Of a DNA stretch of 26,243 nt, positions 1 through 10,537 are shown piece after piece; position 1 is the stretch's first letter; each line of letters begins with the position of its first letter. The DNA is from Hypsibius dujardini (lineage: Eukaryota > Tardigrada > Eutardigrada > Parachela > Hypsibiidae). A model generated the notes under the pieces. That model searched no databases. It was not told the DNA's origin and was given only the letters and a program-made list of their open reading frames with translations. The stretch lies in NCBI GenBank assembly GCA_001579985.1, contig LRSR01002083.1, forward strand, positions 1 through 26,243, in the 5' to 3' direction. The translations under genes and the position numbers were made by a program.

Positions 1-220
1 GTACTCCCCCCCCTTAAACCAAAGCTCGGCGCGCCACTGAATTGTAGTGCAGTTAGTAATGATTCGTAGAACAGTCCAAGTCTTGAGATTCGAACGGTCA
101 CGTGAGTTTATTTCTATCGAACCGTTTGCTCGGAGCCGGCCGTTGCTACTTCGGAGTTTGAGACCGTAAAGTAGAAACAATACTGTGACGTCGTTCGAAT
201 CTCTTTCACTTTCACTGTAC

Positions 221-1282
221 CTGCAGTTCAATTTTCGGGCTACCACATTCAACGCGCGTAGCAGGTCCTGCATCGCACTGTAAATACCGGCCATCGATGC
301 TGCAATGATCACAGGTAAGCTAGTGGCGGGGTACCGGACACGGAGAGGACATGGAAAGGAGTACCATGCTCTTCATGCTCCTTTTCTGAGGCAAGGACGT
401 AGTCAACGGCGACAAAAACCACTCCGTCAGGTCTGCTCGCGTTGAGGGATGGAGCGAGGAAAGCCGACTCCTCTTTGCTGCGAGTCAAGAAGACTGCGCA
501 TTGACCAATGACATCCGGAACTAGTAAATAGGTGAAGAAGTTATGGAAGTACCTCTAACCTCAAGTACTGCCAGTAGCCGCCATGAATATATACGACCAT
601 GGGACATCCTATTAATAGAAGCGCGATAAGAATACCAGAAAGTCAGTGAACTAAATGTATTTGCATACCAATACATAGGTGAACAGGGAGCCATACAGAC
701 AGACAGACAGGCAGACACACAGACAGACACACAGACAGACAGACAGACAGACACACAGACAGACACACAGACAGACAGACACACAGGCAGACAGACAGAC
801 AGACAGACAGATACACCGACAGACAGACAGACAAACAGTCAAGCAGACAGCTGGATAGGCAGACAGACACGTTTAATACCTGTCGGAACGTTCGGAGAGG
901 TGGTATACAGATCGAACACATTCTTTGCAGTGGCACCATAGCGGACGTTGGCTTTGCAATAAAGGTTTCTCCTGGCTAGCTCACTCCCTACAAAAGGTGT
1001 TATTACGATACGAACGTTTATGTTAACGATGTTGCCGGCCATGGTGCACGGAATAGAACGCTCGGAAAGAAATACATGTAAATACACAGATGTAAATACA
1101 GATACTACAGTTCACAGCATGTGAATGCAACTGTCTCTTGAGTACCCTGTGCAAGTATTGTTCTGTATTACTCCAGTACTAGTACCTTTGAGGGTGACAG
1201 ACTGATGGTTCAAAACGACTTCTTGCGGCGTAAGATCACGATGAATCCATTGACTCGGTGACCAGGCTTTGTCGAGAGGAGT
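221..1282 (-). CDS. AFMID: Kynurenine formamidase (arylformamidase), partial
   Basis: This enzyme hydrolyses N-formyl-L-kynurenine to kynurenine and formate in tryptophan breakdown. It is an alpha/beta-hydrolase. Five phase-consistent exons are seen on the minus strand: 1282-1186, 987-880, 608-560, 477-365 and 299-221. Joined, they give [10 protein letters not shown] near the N-terminus (family YSPSRW), then NVRYG and FDLY, then the oxyanion-hole motif [18 protein letters not shown]. After that come FVAVDYVLA and an amphipathic helix. The HGGYW motif followed by SK-ESAF is diagnostic of the family. The GxSxG nucleophile exon and the catalytic Asp and His are absent and must lie beyond position 1. 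The start codon is not found: the first recognised exon opens after ctatttcag at 1283, so a short upstream exon is expected. The last splice calls (365/299 and 221) are the least certain. Confidence 0.85.
690..870. repeat. (AGAC)n/(GTCT)n tract in AFMID intron
   Basis: An impure tetranucleotide tract of CAGA/CACA units fills most of the intron at 609-879. On the AFMID sense strand it reads TCTG and starts within about 10 bases of the 5' splice site. The Cys/Leu/Ser/Val-rich open frames across it are translation artefacts. Confidence 0.95.
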
Positions 1283-1603
1283 CTGAAATAGTTGGGAGAA
1301 TTTTGATTTCGAATGGTACAATTGGCGCTCCGAACAGCTAAGCAATTATGCTACTACATGTAATACGCAAGACACAAACCATTTTGAACGGCTGGAATTG
1401 TTTGATGTAGTATCATGCAAGGGGCGAGCCGAGAAGTCAGGTTTTAAAGGCACAAGAAACGCACGAGGTAAAACAGACAAGCGAAATTGGTACCTTAATT
1501 TAAGAAGGCATGCTCCAGGCTGTTGTCATCATTATACTTGCTGGTTGATCTGTACATGCCGGCCGCAATCGGCCACACTCACACCTGATCTGCTCTATTA
1601 CTG

Positions 1604-1840
1604 TATGAGGCAAAGTGCGTATTTCGGCTCACCATCCACTTGGTCGATAAATCGGATCACTCATGCATTTCTTCTTGATGGTAGCTGCTTGATTGTTTGA
1701 TTTGCTGTACCACATCCTAGTATACTATAGTTCTTCTGGAAATCAAACAATCTAGCAGTAGCCGTGAAAGAGAAATCCATGAGTGAGCCGATTTATCGAT
1801 CAAGTGGAGGGTGAGTCGAAATACACACTTTGCCTCATAC
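1604..1840. mobile_element. Foldback (MITE-like) element, family B copy 1
   Basis: Two arms of about 100 bases are inverted copies of each other. The left arm runs from tatgaggcaaagtgcgtatt through tcggctcacc and cgataaatcgg to gcttgattgtttgattt. The right arm repeats this in reverse, ending tttgcctcatac. The centre is a short AT-rich loop near 1715-1735. A second copy of the inner arms lies at 24219-24453, which makes this a dispersed family. No coding capacity is visible. Target-site duplications were not resolved. Confidence 0.85.
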
Positions 1841-1909
1841 TCTATTATATACTGTATTATACTGTATTAACTCGTACAGCTGTTACCAGTCCTGCGCCGA
1901 AATCGTTCG

Positions 1910-2205
1910 GGCCCCGGAAAAAATTCTGAAACTCGAAATACGCTTTCGGGTTTCGGTTCGGGAAGAAGGACTATCGGGTCGAGAATCGTCGAGAAAATTA
2001 ATTTTCGGTCGGGGTCGGAAAAAATGAAAAATTTCGGTTCGGGTTTGTCGGGCTCCGCTGTTCGGTTCGGGTTTCGGGTCGGGTTTCGGGTCGGGTTGGG
2101 TTTCGGTTCGGGTTGGGTTTCGGTTCGGGTTTCGGGTCGGGTTTCGGGTCGGGTTTCGGTTGGGGTTTCGGGTCGGGTTTCGGGTCGGGTTTCGGGTCGG
2201 GTAAT
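1910..2205. repeat. G-rich TTTCGGGTCGGG-type tandem repeat
   Basis: A degenerate array of roughly 10-12 base units of the type tttcgggtcggg or tttcggttcggg, cleanest at 2035-2203. The plus strand carries many regularly spaced GGG runs. Open frames exist on both strands (Arg/Gly/Val repeats on plus, Asn-Pro-Thr-Arg repeats on minus), but they only follow the repeat. I do not call a gene. Confidence 0.85.
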
Positions 2206-2396
2206 GGGGATTAAATTTCGGCGTAAGACTAGTTGTTACTCGTAACGTTGCTACTTTTGCATTTAATGAGCTTACTACAAGTATATGTACTCCAACTCTC
2301 CTTGGCGTTACAAAGTCACCAGACATTTTCATGTTTGCCACTAAAAAGAACTGGAAAAGGCACACGAAATTATCAACAAGAAATAACAAAAGGCAA

Positions 2397-2648
2397 AACA
2401 GTCCGGAATCCGGTCCGGATGTAAAACAGTCCGGAATCCGGTCCAGATGCAGAACAGTCCGGAATCCGGTCCGGATGCAGAACAGTCCGGAATCCGGTCC
2501 GGATGCAGAACAGTCCGGAATTCGGTCCGGATGCAGAACAGTCCGGAATCCGGTCCGGATGCAGAACAGTCCGGATGCAAAACGGTCCGGAATTCGGTCC
2601 GGATGTAAAACAGTCCGGAATCTGGTTCGGAGGCAGAACAGTCCGGGA
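2397..2648. repeat. 28-bp tandem repeat, about 9 units
   Basis: The units are of the form cagaacagtccggaatccgg followed by tccggatg. Several copies are nearly identical and the edge copies are degenerate. The array lies just downstream of the syntaxin stop codon at 2712, so it may be in that gene's 3' UTR or spacer. Each unit holds tccgga/ccggtccgga and can form small hairpins. Confidence 0.9.
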
Positions 2649-2711
2649 TCGACAACAAAATCAACAGAGATAACTCAGCTCAGTACTCCGGTACAACGAA
2701 TATTTCACATT

Positions 2712-5650
2712 TTAACCGAACTGCACCGCAAGACCGATGACCAGAATGGCAAGCAGCACGAGCACCGTGATGAGGAGGCAAACTTTGAGCTAACGAAACA
2801 AGATGAGAAGACAAATAAAGCTGGATCAGACCGACACAACGAAAAAAGGGACACCAAAACTCACCTTTCGAGCTTTCTTCTGCTTTATCAGGGCATCTCC
2901 CATCTGATCTTTAGCGTCGTTCAATTTGTTAACGCCCAATTCGATGTTGTTCTCGAGCCGGTCTATTGTGTCGTTCTAAAAGTTTCAAAAGCCACAATTA
3001 CTTCTCGCAAACGAATTCTTCCAATCTCTCTACATATATGACCACAATTTTGGGTGGCAGAGTTCGAGCCATCAGGGTGGTCTGAGTTTGAGCCACTCTC
3101 GGCCACAATTTTGGGTGGCAGAGTTCGAGCCATCAGGGTGGTCTGAGTTTGAGCCACTTTTGGCCTTAATTTTGGGTGGCAGAGTTTGAGCCATCAGGGT
3201 GGCCTAAGTTCGGCTCGAACTCGGACCACACTTTTTGGCTCAAAGTCTGCCACCAAAAATTGTGGCCATGTGAGTAGTCGGACGCACCTGTGCATCGACT
3301 AGGTTTGCCACCTCGAAGAACAGCTCCTTGATTTGGATAATGTTGCGCTCCAGCGCGAGAATATCCTGATGGCGTGCTTCCACGTCCGCCAGGGCTTCTT
3401 TGGCTTTTTCAGAATTGGCAAGGATCTGAAACATAAAAAATGACAATAATCTACCACTCTGATCACTGAAGTGGATAAACGCATTCACTCTACTTACTCC
3501 TTGAGAAAAAATTTGAAGATTTTTGCTCTCGAGCAGATTCTCCATCTCCTCGTCCGTTTTTGGTTTCCCATCTACAAAACGTGAACTCAGCCTTGCTCAA
3601 GTCTATTGTTTACGAAACTGTACACAAAAAGTAAATTTGATTGATTGTTTTCAATCAAAAGTTTGGATTTAAAATAAATTAAAAAGCAGCACGAGCACGT
3701 GACTGAAGTCTGATTTTAAATAAAAAAATACAGTTGCCCAATTAATTAAAATTCAACACATGGCCAGGCGTAGGATTTTAAATTAAATTAAAAATCACTG
3801 GATCTGAAATTAAATTAAAAATCACTGGATTTAAAATTAAATTAAAAATCACTGGATTTAAAATTAAATTAAAAATCACTGGATTTAAAATTAAATTAAA
3901 AATCACTGAATATTAAATTATATTTTGGCCTCTTTTAAATGACTATTTAAATTAATCCAAAGAGCACTAGGACGTAGTCCACCTACCAGGGTCGACAATG
4001 GCCAGTTGCCGCTTCATCCTTGCTTTACACTTTTGCCGGTAGTCCGCCTGCTCGGTGTTGTAAACGTCCATCACGTTGACCAGTCTTCTTGCCAGACTGC
4101 TGTGCTGCAATAGTAAGACACGTCGACATTCCATTATTTACAATTTAATAATTCAGATATATAAAGTATGCGTCTGGCTCTCATTAAATTCGCAATTCCA
4201 TCGCAATATACGGTAAGCATGTAATAGAGCAATCAACCAACGAGCTGCGTAGACGAATAAAGTCCAGTTACGCCATTAAATTCATCAATCAATCGGCCGT
4301 TTCGTACTCTACGCTACCGATCTCAAGGGTCGATTTTAGATCCGGCCCGAAAACACGTTTCGTCGCTCGCTTGGTTCTTCATTCAGATTCACTTAAATTT
4401 TATTAACTTTAAATTTTGAAACCGAAATCGTCATTTCAATCAAGCAAGGTAGCAAAGCCTGGCAGGCAAAAACCAACGGGCCAATCACAGACCAGTGAAC
4501 GGAATTGAACGATCCGCTCAAGCTTGATGTTAATTAGCGGGGGTGGGCATAATCGACCCTTGAGATCGGGAGCTTAACCGGCCTGGTTAAGCTACGATTT
4601 CTAAAACGGCCTGGTTAACGGCCTTTACTTCCTACTACACATGCAAACTACAATCTCAACCATGACAATAAATCGGACTTACGTGCGTTTTGCGCATCCG
4701 AAAAGTGAAATTTGAGAGGCCCGGCTTGTCCGCCTCCTTCTGCAGGCCTGTGGGAAGACAGGTCATATATACCGCATCATCACAAGTAGAAACAACGCAA
4801 CAGGTTGAAGACACGCGCACCTTGGGCAAAAGCAAAAATCTTGTGCTGACCGAGTCAAGCACTTTAACTCGATGGCTGTGTAAAACAGCCATGCAACGAG
4901 TGTAATGGCTTAACTCGGTTAGCGCAAGGTTCTTGCCACATGTATATAAACAGTGAAATTTCAGAATTCGACCACCACCACTCAATCAATCAATCAATCG
5001 AGCATCGGTTTGCAGATTGTATTGGCTGATTGTACCCCCACTTGTAACTGCCAAATCTCCCTCAGTTTTATCTTTCCTCACCTAATTTTGTTTAAATCGA
5101 TTCCTCTCGATGTCCTCTATCGATTCGCTGTCGTCAAATTTCAAAATTTCACTGAATGTATCTATCACCGCACCTTGCATGTCGTTCCGGATATTTGTGG
5201 CGATCTGCGTGATCTGCTTCATCACCCGCTCCTGCTCCTCTTTTTCCTCTACAAATACACATCCGACTAATCAAACGGGCGACTCGGAGGGCAGGTGCGC
5301 TTGCACGTACGATGGGAATCGGAGTGGGAGTTGAGGATGCTGGAATGAATCTCCTTGATCGCTTTGATTTTGCTCTCCACGAGATCGATGCTTTGAGACA
5401 CATTCTCAACCTATTTCCAACACAAATGTCATTTCATTTCGTAATTCCGTAAACCCCGAGACGAAAGACGTACTTTTTCTAGAAACTTTTCCACGGCGTC
5501 CTCCCGTATTAAAATAGTCACTTCCGGAAGGGAAGTTATCTTCCCCTTCTGCCCCTGTAAGCCGAACAGTTTACGTTTCTATACCGCGGAAGACAAAAGT
5601 TATCTGCAGCGTACCTTTTGTAGCTCTGCAAGCCTGTCTTTCGGAGGCAT
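2712..5650 (-). CDS. STX1: Syntaxin (syntaxin-1 type Qa-SNARE), complete
   Basis: A membrane-anchored Qa-SNARE that pairs with SNAP-25-type and VAMP SNAREs to drive vesicle fusion at the plasma membrane. Ten exons: 5650-5615, 5554-5474, 5410-5311, 5248-5174, 4747-4683, 4104-3987, 3571-3498, 3425-3288, 2975-2865 and 2789-2712. All junctions are GT-AG and all phases agree, giving 291 aa, the usual length. The start MPPKDRLAELQK matches the family. The Habc helices follow, then RMRKTHHSSLARRL and DYRQKCKARMKRQL. The SNARE motif begins about residue 192, and the zero-layer glutamine is the last codon of exon 8 (LVDAQ, residue 229). Exon 10 encodes one C-terminal membrane anchor (LLITVLVLLAILVIGLAV). 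Whether it is the STX1, 2, 3 or 4 paralogue cannot be settled here. Confidence 0.95.
3044..3270. repeat. 61-bp tandem repeat with inverted tail, in syntaxin intron
   Basis: About three copies of a 61-base unit (ccacaattttgggtggcaga, then gttcgagccatcagggtggt, then ctgagtttgagcca). They are followed at 3208-3268 by a reverse-complement copy (ggctcgaactcggaccacac ... gccaccaaaaattgtgg). The whole block is therefore a foldback with a tandemly repeated left arm. It lies in intron 2976-3287. A related ggtggtcggagtttgagcca segment occurs in the element at 8451-8786. Confidence 0.85.
3772..3910. repeat. 27-bp AT-rich tandem repeat in syntaxin intron
   Basis: About five units of atcactggatttaaaattaa plus attaaaa, with atcactg recurring at 3794, 3821, 3848, 3875 and 3902. 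The array is inside intron 3572-3986. Confidence 0.9.
4309..4574. mobile_element. Terminal-inverted-repeat element, family C copy 1
   Basis: The left end ctaccgatctcaagggtcga is matched in reverse by aatcgacccttgagatcggg at 4551-4570, about 210 bases away. The element is in syntaxin intron 4105-4682. A second element with the same ctcaaggg ends is at 5748-6015. The interior is AT-rich and non-coding. Confidence 0.65.
4811..4945. mobile_element. Foldback element, family A copy 1
   Basis: An inverted repeat. The left arm contains cttgtgctgaccgagtcaag and the right arm, in reverse, contains cttgcgctaaccgagttaag. The outer end gccacatgt resembles the gccacgtgtg ends of the copies at 8451-8786 and 9609-9732. 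It lies in syntaxin intron 4748-5173 and is more decayed than the copy at 9609. Confidence 0.75.
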
Positions 5651-5747
5651 TGTTGATTGACTGACGATGACAACAAATTATCGAAAACAATGATATCGCA
5701 ACAATGGCACATCAACAATCCACTACAATTTCTTAATAATCAGTACC

Positions 5748-6015
5748 GTACGCTCGCGGTCTCAAGGGACACTTTTCTGCCCTATCCGTAAATTTTAACC
5801 AGCCCGGGCCGTGCCTATTTAGTGCCCTTCACCAAATTACCACTGTAGGGAGAAATAAACGGAAAAGCACGACTGTACAATCAAACGATCGAGCACAATG
5901 AGTAACTGTACGAAATGAGCTAATCAGAGAAGAGTGAATCAGATTGAACGTTCAATCGAGTGCAAGGCCATACCGAGGAAGGCGGGGCTTAGCTGTCCCT
6001 TGAGATCGCGAGCAT
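5748..6015. mobile_element. Terminal-inverted-repeat element, family C copy 2
   Basis: The left end cgctcgcggtctcaagggac is matched in reverse by gctgtcccttgagatcgcga at 5993-6010. Size and ends match the element at 4309-4574. It sits just upstream of the syntaxin start codon, so it may overlap that promoter. Confidence 0.65.
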
Positions 6016-6269
6016 ACTTATTAGATCGATCAGTTGATTGATTGATAACATTTACGGCTTTCTGTTCGAAGTTTCCAACTAGGAACGGCGTTTGTTCGTG
6101 CTGGTTAAGGGGTTTGTTCGTGCTGGTTAAGGGCTCAGGTGCAGATTTGGTTAAGCACTGAGAGGCTTTTGTCTGCCTCGCTTGATTGATCGATGACCGC
6201 ATTGGCTGGAAGAACGGCTTCTGTTTGTGTTGGTCAACGTCACTCAGCAGTATTGTGCCAGTAGGGTAC

Positions 6270-6436
6270 AGTCAACGACAAAATTGAGTACAATGGAGGG
6301 TCCGGGGAATGGGCAAAAGGGGCGGGACAGGGGGTGGTTTTCAAACAATCGAACAATCAACCACCTGACCACCCCCTGTTCCGCCCCTTTTGCCCATACC
6401 CCGGACCCTCCAGTGTACTCAATCTTGTCGTTGATT
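6270..6436. mobile_element. Near-perfect long hairpin
   Basis: Two arms of about 68 bases (left gtcaacgacaaaattgagta ... gggcaaaaggggcgg; right ccgccccttttgcccata ... actcaatcttgtcgttgat) flank a loop of roughly 30 bases. The arms differ at only a few positions, suggesting recent origin or maintenance. It is intergenic between syntaxin and AMMECR1. Confidence 0.85.
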
Positions 6437-7249
6437 ATAGATGTGACTCGACCAGGCGACCCTTGGCCGTTTGGGGTTGCGACCCGACGAAACTGAGATC
6501 GCGACTACTGTGCTTCTACATGAAAGCCTCAAGCTTTCCAATGTTTTGAGTAGTCAGTCTACTAACGTACAGTGAATTACAACCATATGCATTCCTTCAT
6601 GGTCAGTTTAAGGTCGCGACCATGGTCGGTTCCCATCTACCCTAGTGCTAGGGTGGTTGCACCCCATCGCAGTTGCCTGGGTAGCCACCCCCCCCCCTTG
6701 GTAGCCGAAACGCGCCTCTAGATGATAGAGCAAGGCCTTCTAGTTGCGCGCGGTCGGAACATGTCAGTTGTCACCGAGTTCTGATCGTGATTGTGTAAGA
6801 TGAACGGCACCACAGTCAATGCGTTTTACAAAAAAATCACAGACTGATTAGTAAAAAAAGAAACAAAGGAAATGAATAATGAGAGAGTGCCACAAAACCC
6901 CGCGAGTATCACAGCACAAACACAGAAGGGCGAAGTGTAAAAGAAACAGAGGGAGATAAAACGGGAAGCGACGATTCGGCAGTTTTTCAAGCAAACCGAA
7001 CGGTCCCGGATCGTTCCCCCTGACCAAGTGGCTAAAAGCTAACAGCACAGTTGCGAGAAATTATGTAAAAGAAGTAGGGAAAAGCCGTCACAAATCTGTC
7101 GTAAGTTCTTTTTCTCATCCAACAGAGCATACGATCCAGACGATCTGATTCATCACCCTAGAGGTTTGGCTTCTCCGCACACACGGCGCGTACCCAGCGG
7201 CCAGCCACATCATGTCTCTTCTCCGCACACGCCCTCTGAGATCACACCT
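6437..7249. other. Spacer downstream of AMMECR1, no gene recognised
   Basis: I see no conserved protein, RNA gene or element here. Small palindromes occur at ggtcgcgacc and ccctagtgctaggg, and there is a C9 run near 6690. The short open frames show no family similarity or splice support. The AMMECR1 3' UTR should lie in its right-hand part. Confidence 0.5.
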
Positions 7250-9102
<1,853 letters not shown>

Positions 9103-9137
9103 AACCAGGCAACAGAGACTCCCACAAATGAGCGCGG

Positions 9138-9238
9138 TCCCAATCGATCAATCAATCAATCGATCGCCCAATCGATCAATCGCCCAATCGATCAAATCAA
9201 TCAATCAACCGCCCAATCAATCAATCAATCAATCGATT
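9138..9238. repeat. (ATCA)n-rich tract
   Basis: Runs of caatcaatcaatcgatcg and cgcccaatcgatcaat type just upstream of the AMMECR1 start codon. Similar short (ATCA)n/(TGAT)n runs recur through the window, for example near 20077-20131, 20490, 20540 and 23915-24012. The open frame reading Asn-Gln-Ser-Ile repeats is an artefact. Confidence 0.85.
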
Positions 9239-9608
9239 CTGAGGGGATAGGTCTGGACGGGAAGACAATAACTTTCCCCAGCTTGTTTGGTCGTCGTGGT
9301 CCGTGTGTGGTGGTGGTGGTGGAGGGTAGAAAAGGTTGAGCAATGCGCGTTACGTACTGCTCAACAGTTAATCCATGAGCTCGGGCCTGCAAGTTGCAAC
9401 GCACATCATGTGGGTGGTTGAGTAATCACCATCACAAGTAAAAATGTGCAACGCGACATTTCAGTATAACAGCGCTGTGAATTCTACGCTCTACAACGAC
9501 GCTTCTGCCGCGATGTACGATGCATGTAGTTATTTTTATTGTGAAAATTGAAAGAGCAGAAAGTGGAAGTGGAACGTCGAAATCCGCATTTTGTAGACTA
9601 ATGATGAT

Positions 9609-9732
9609 ACACACGTGGCAAAAACCTTGCGCTGACCGAGTTAAGCCATCACACTCGATCCATGCCTGTTGTAGACAGCCGTCGAGTTAAAATGCTTGAC
9701 TCGGTCAGCGCAAGGTTTTTGCCACGTGTGTA
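9609..9732. mobile_element. Foldback element, family A copy 3 (short form)
   Basis: A strong inverted repeat. The left arm acacgtggcaaaaaccttgc then gctgaccgagttaagc; the right arm gcttgactcggtcagcgcaa then ggtttttgccacgtgtgt. The middle, tgttgtagaca with flanking cgatccatgcc, is short. It lies in the AMMECR1/importin alpha divergent spacer and is directly followed by another palindrome at 9733-9793. Confidence 0.88.
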
Positions 9733-9793
9733 TTATGACTGCAGTGAAGCACAGTGTGTGCACTGCACACTGCACACTGTGCAGTCATAATAT
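9733..9793. repeat. Imperfect palindrome next to foldback element
   Basis: The left side attatgactgcagtgaagca then cagtgtgtgca is matched in reverse by tgcacactgcacactgtgca then gtcataata, with a small mismatch or indel. It abuts the right end of the family A element and may be part of a nested insertion. Confidence 0.7.
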
Positions 9794-10537
9794 ACGGGTG
9801 GGTCTAAAAAGCAAGACCGAATTGGTCGCGAAAGTACGATACGTTACGTACCAGCTCGCTCTTCTTCCACACTTCCCCCGGGATGACCCACACAACCCCA
9901 CACGCAACGTCAAGTTCCAATGCACGGCTTTCCGCAGAGCAATAAAACAGAAAAGGGAAAAATTACCAAGATGAAGGGAAAACTAAAGCGCCAAGCCTAT
10001 GGAGAGAAATGTTATGAAACCAAAACAAAGCGGAATTTGAACTGACACTCTGCTGCTGCTGCTCGGCTTGGTTAAAGCTAAAACACGACAGCTGAAAATG
10101 CAAGCTCCTTTGTGCGTCAGCTGTGTCTGTCTGCGTCGGGTGCTGCTATCCAGATGATTATCAGTGAAACAGCCAAGAGAGAGAGAGAGAGAGAGAGGTT
10201 TAAATTTACAGGGCAAAACTGTGCGCGTCGTGTTTTAAAAAATCTTGCTGCCCTTGAATTTCGAGATTCGCCTGGAAGTACGGTTGTGTTTTTCTTAAAA
10301 CTTCAATTTTCTGCATGAAATTACCGAATTTTTGGTTAAAATCCGACTGATCGCCCGGTCTTGGTTGGTTATTATTGAAAAATTAAAGAAAACGGGGCGC
10401 AATTACTCGCATTCCTTGTACTGCGCGATTTGGGCGGAGCTACGACTGGACTTGGGCCGCATGAAAACCCACACACAAACAATTCAATTTAAAACAATAT
10501 CACTGAAGTTAATTTACTCCAACGAAACTGTTTCAAC
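9794..10537. other. AMMECR1/importin alpha divergent spacer, importin side
   Basis: No gene is recognised. The 5' UTR and promoter of importin alpha should lie here, but no clear TATA box or initiator stands out. There is a (GA)n run at about 10176-10197. A minus-strand stretch near 9830-9920 reads like short coding sequence ending at a possible donor (gtacgtaac), but has no recognisable family. Confidence 0.4.

Noticed and set aside
302-342. A 15-nt intron (gtaccccgccactag) and a Cys-rich alternative frame [15 protein letters not shown] in the AFMID region
   Set aside because: The tiny intron is implausible beside the other introns, and the phase-consistent donor at 364/365 with acceptor at 300/299 gives a formamidase-like helix instead.
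521-939. Open frames encoding (CLSV)n or (DRQT)n peptides here and at 7861-8103, 13584-13973, 16469-16913, 17376-17956, 21064-21294 and 22246-22476
   Set aside because: They are translations of the (TCTG)n/(CAGA)n tracts in all frames. The real exons next to them end at splice sites before the repeat.
1883-2389. A 168-aa minus-strand ORF with Asn-Pro-Thr-Arg repeats, and plus-strand Arg/Gly/Val repeat ORFs
   Set aside because: They follow the GGGTCGGG tandem array, and no non-repetitive domain or splice support was seen.
2331-3041. A 236-aa plus-strand ORF
   Set aside because: Its first half is the 28-bp repeat and its second half is antisense to syntaxin exons 9 and 10.
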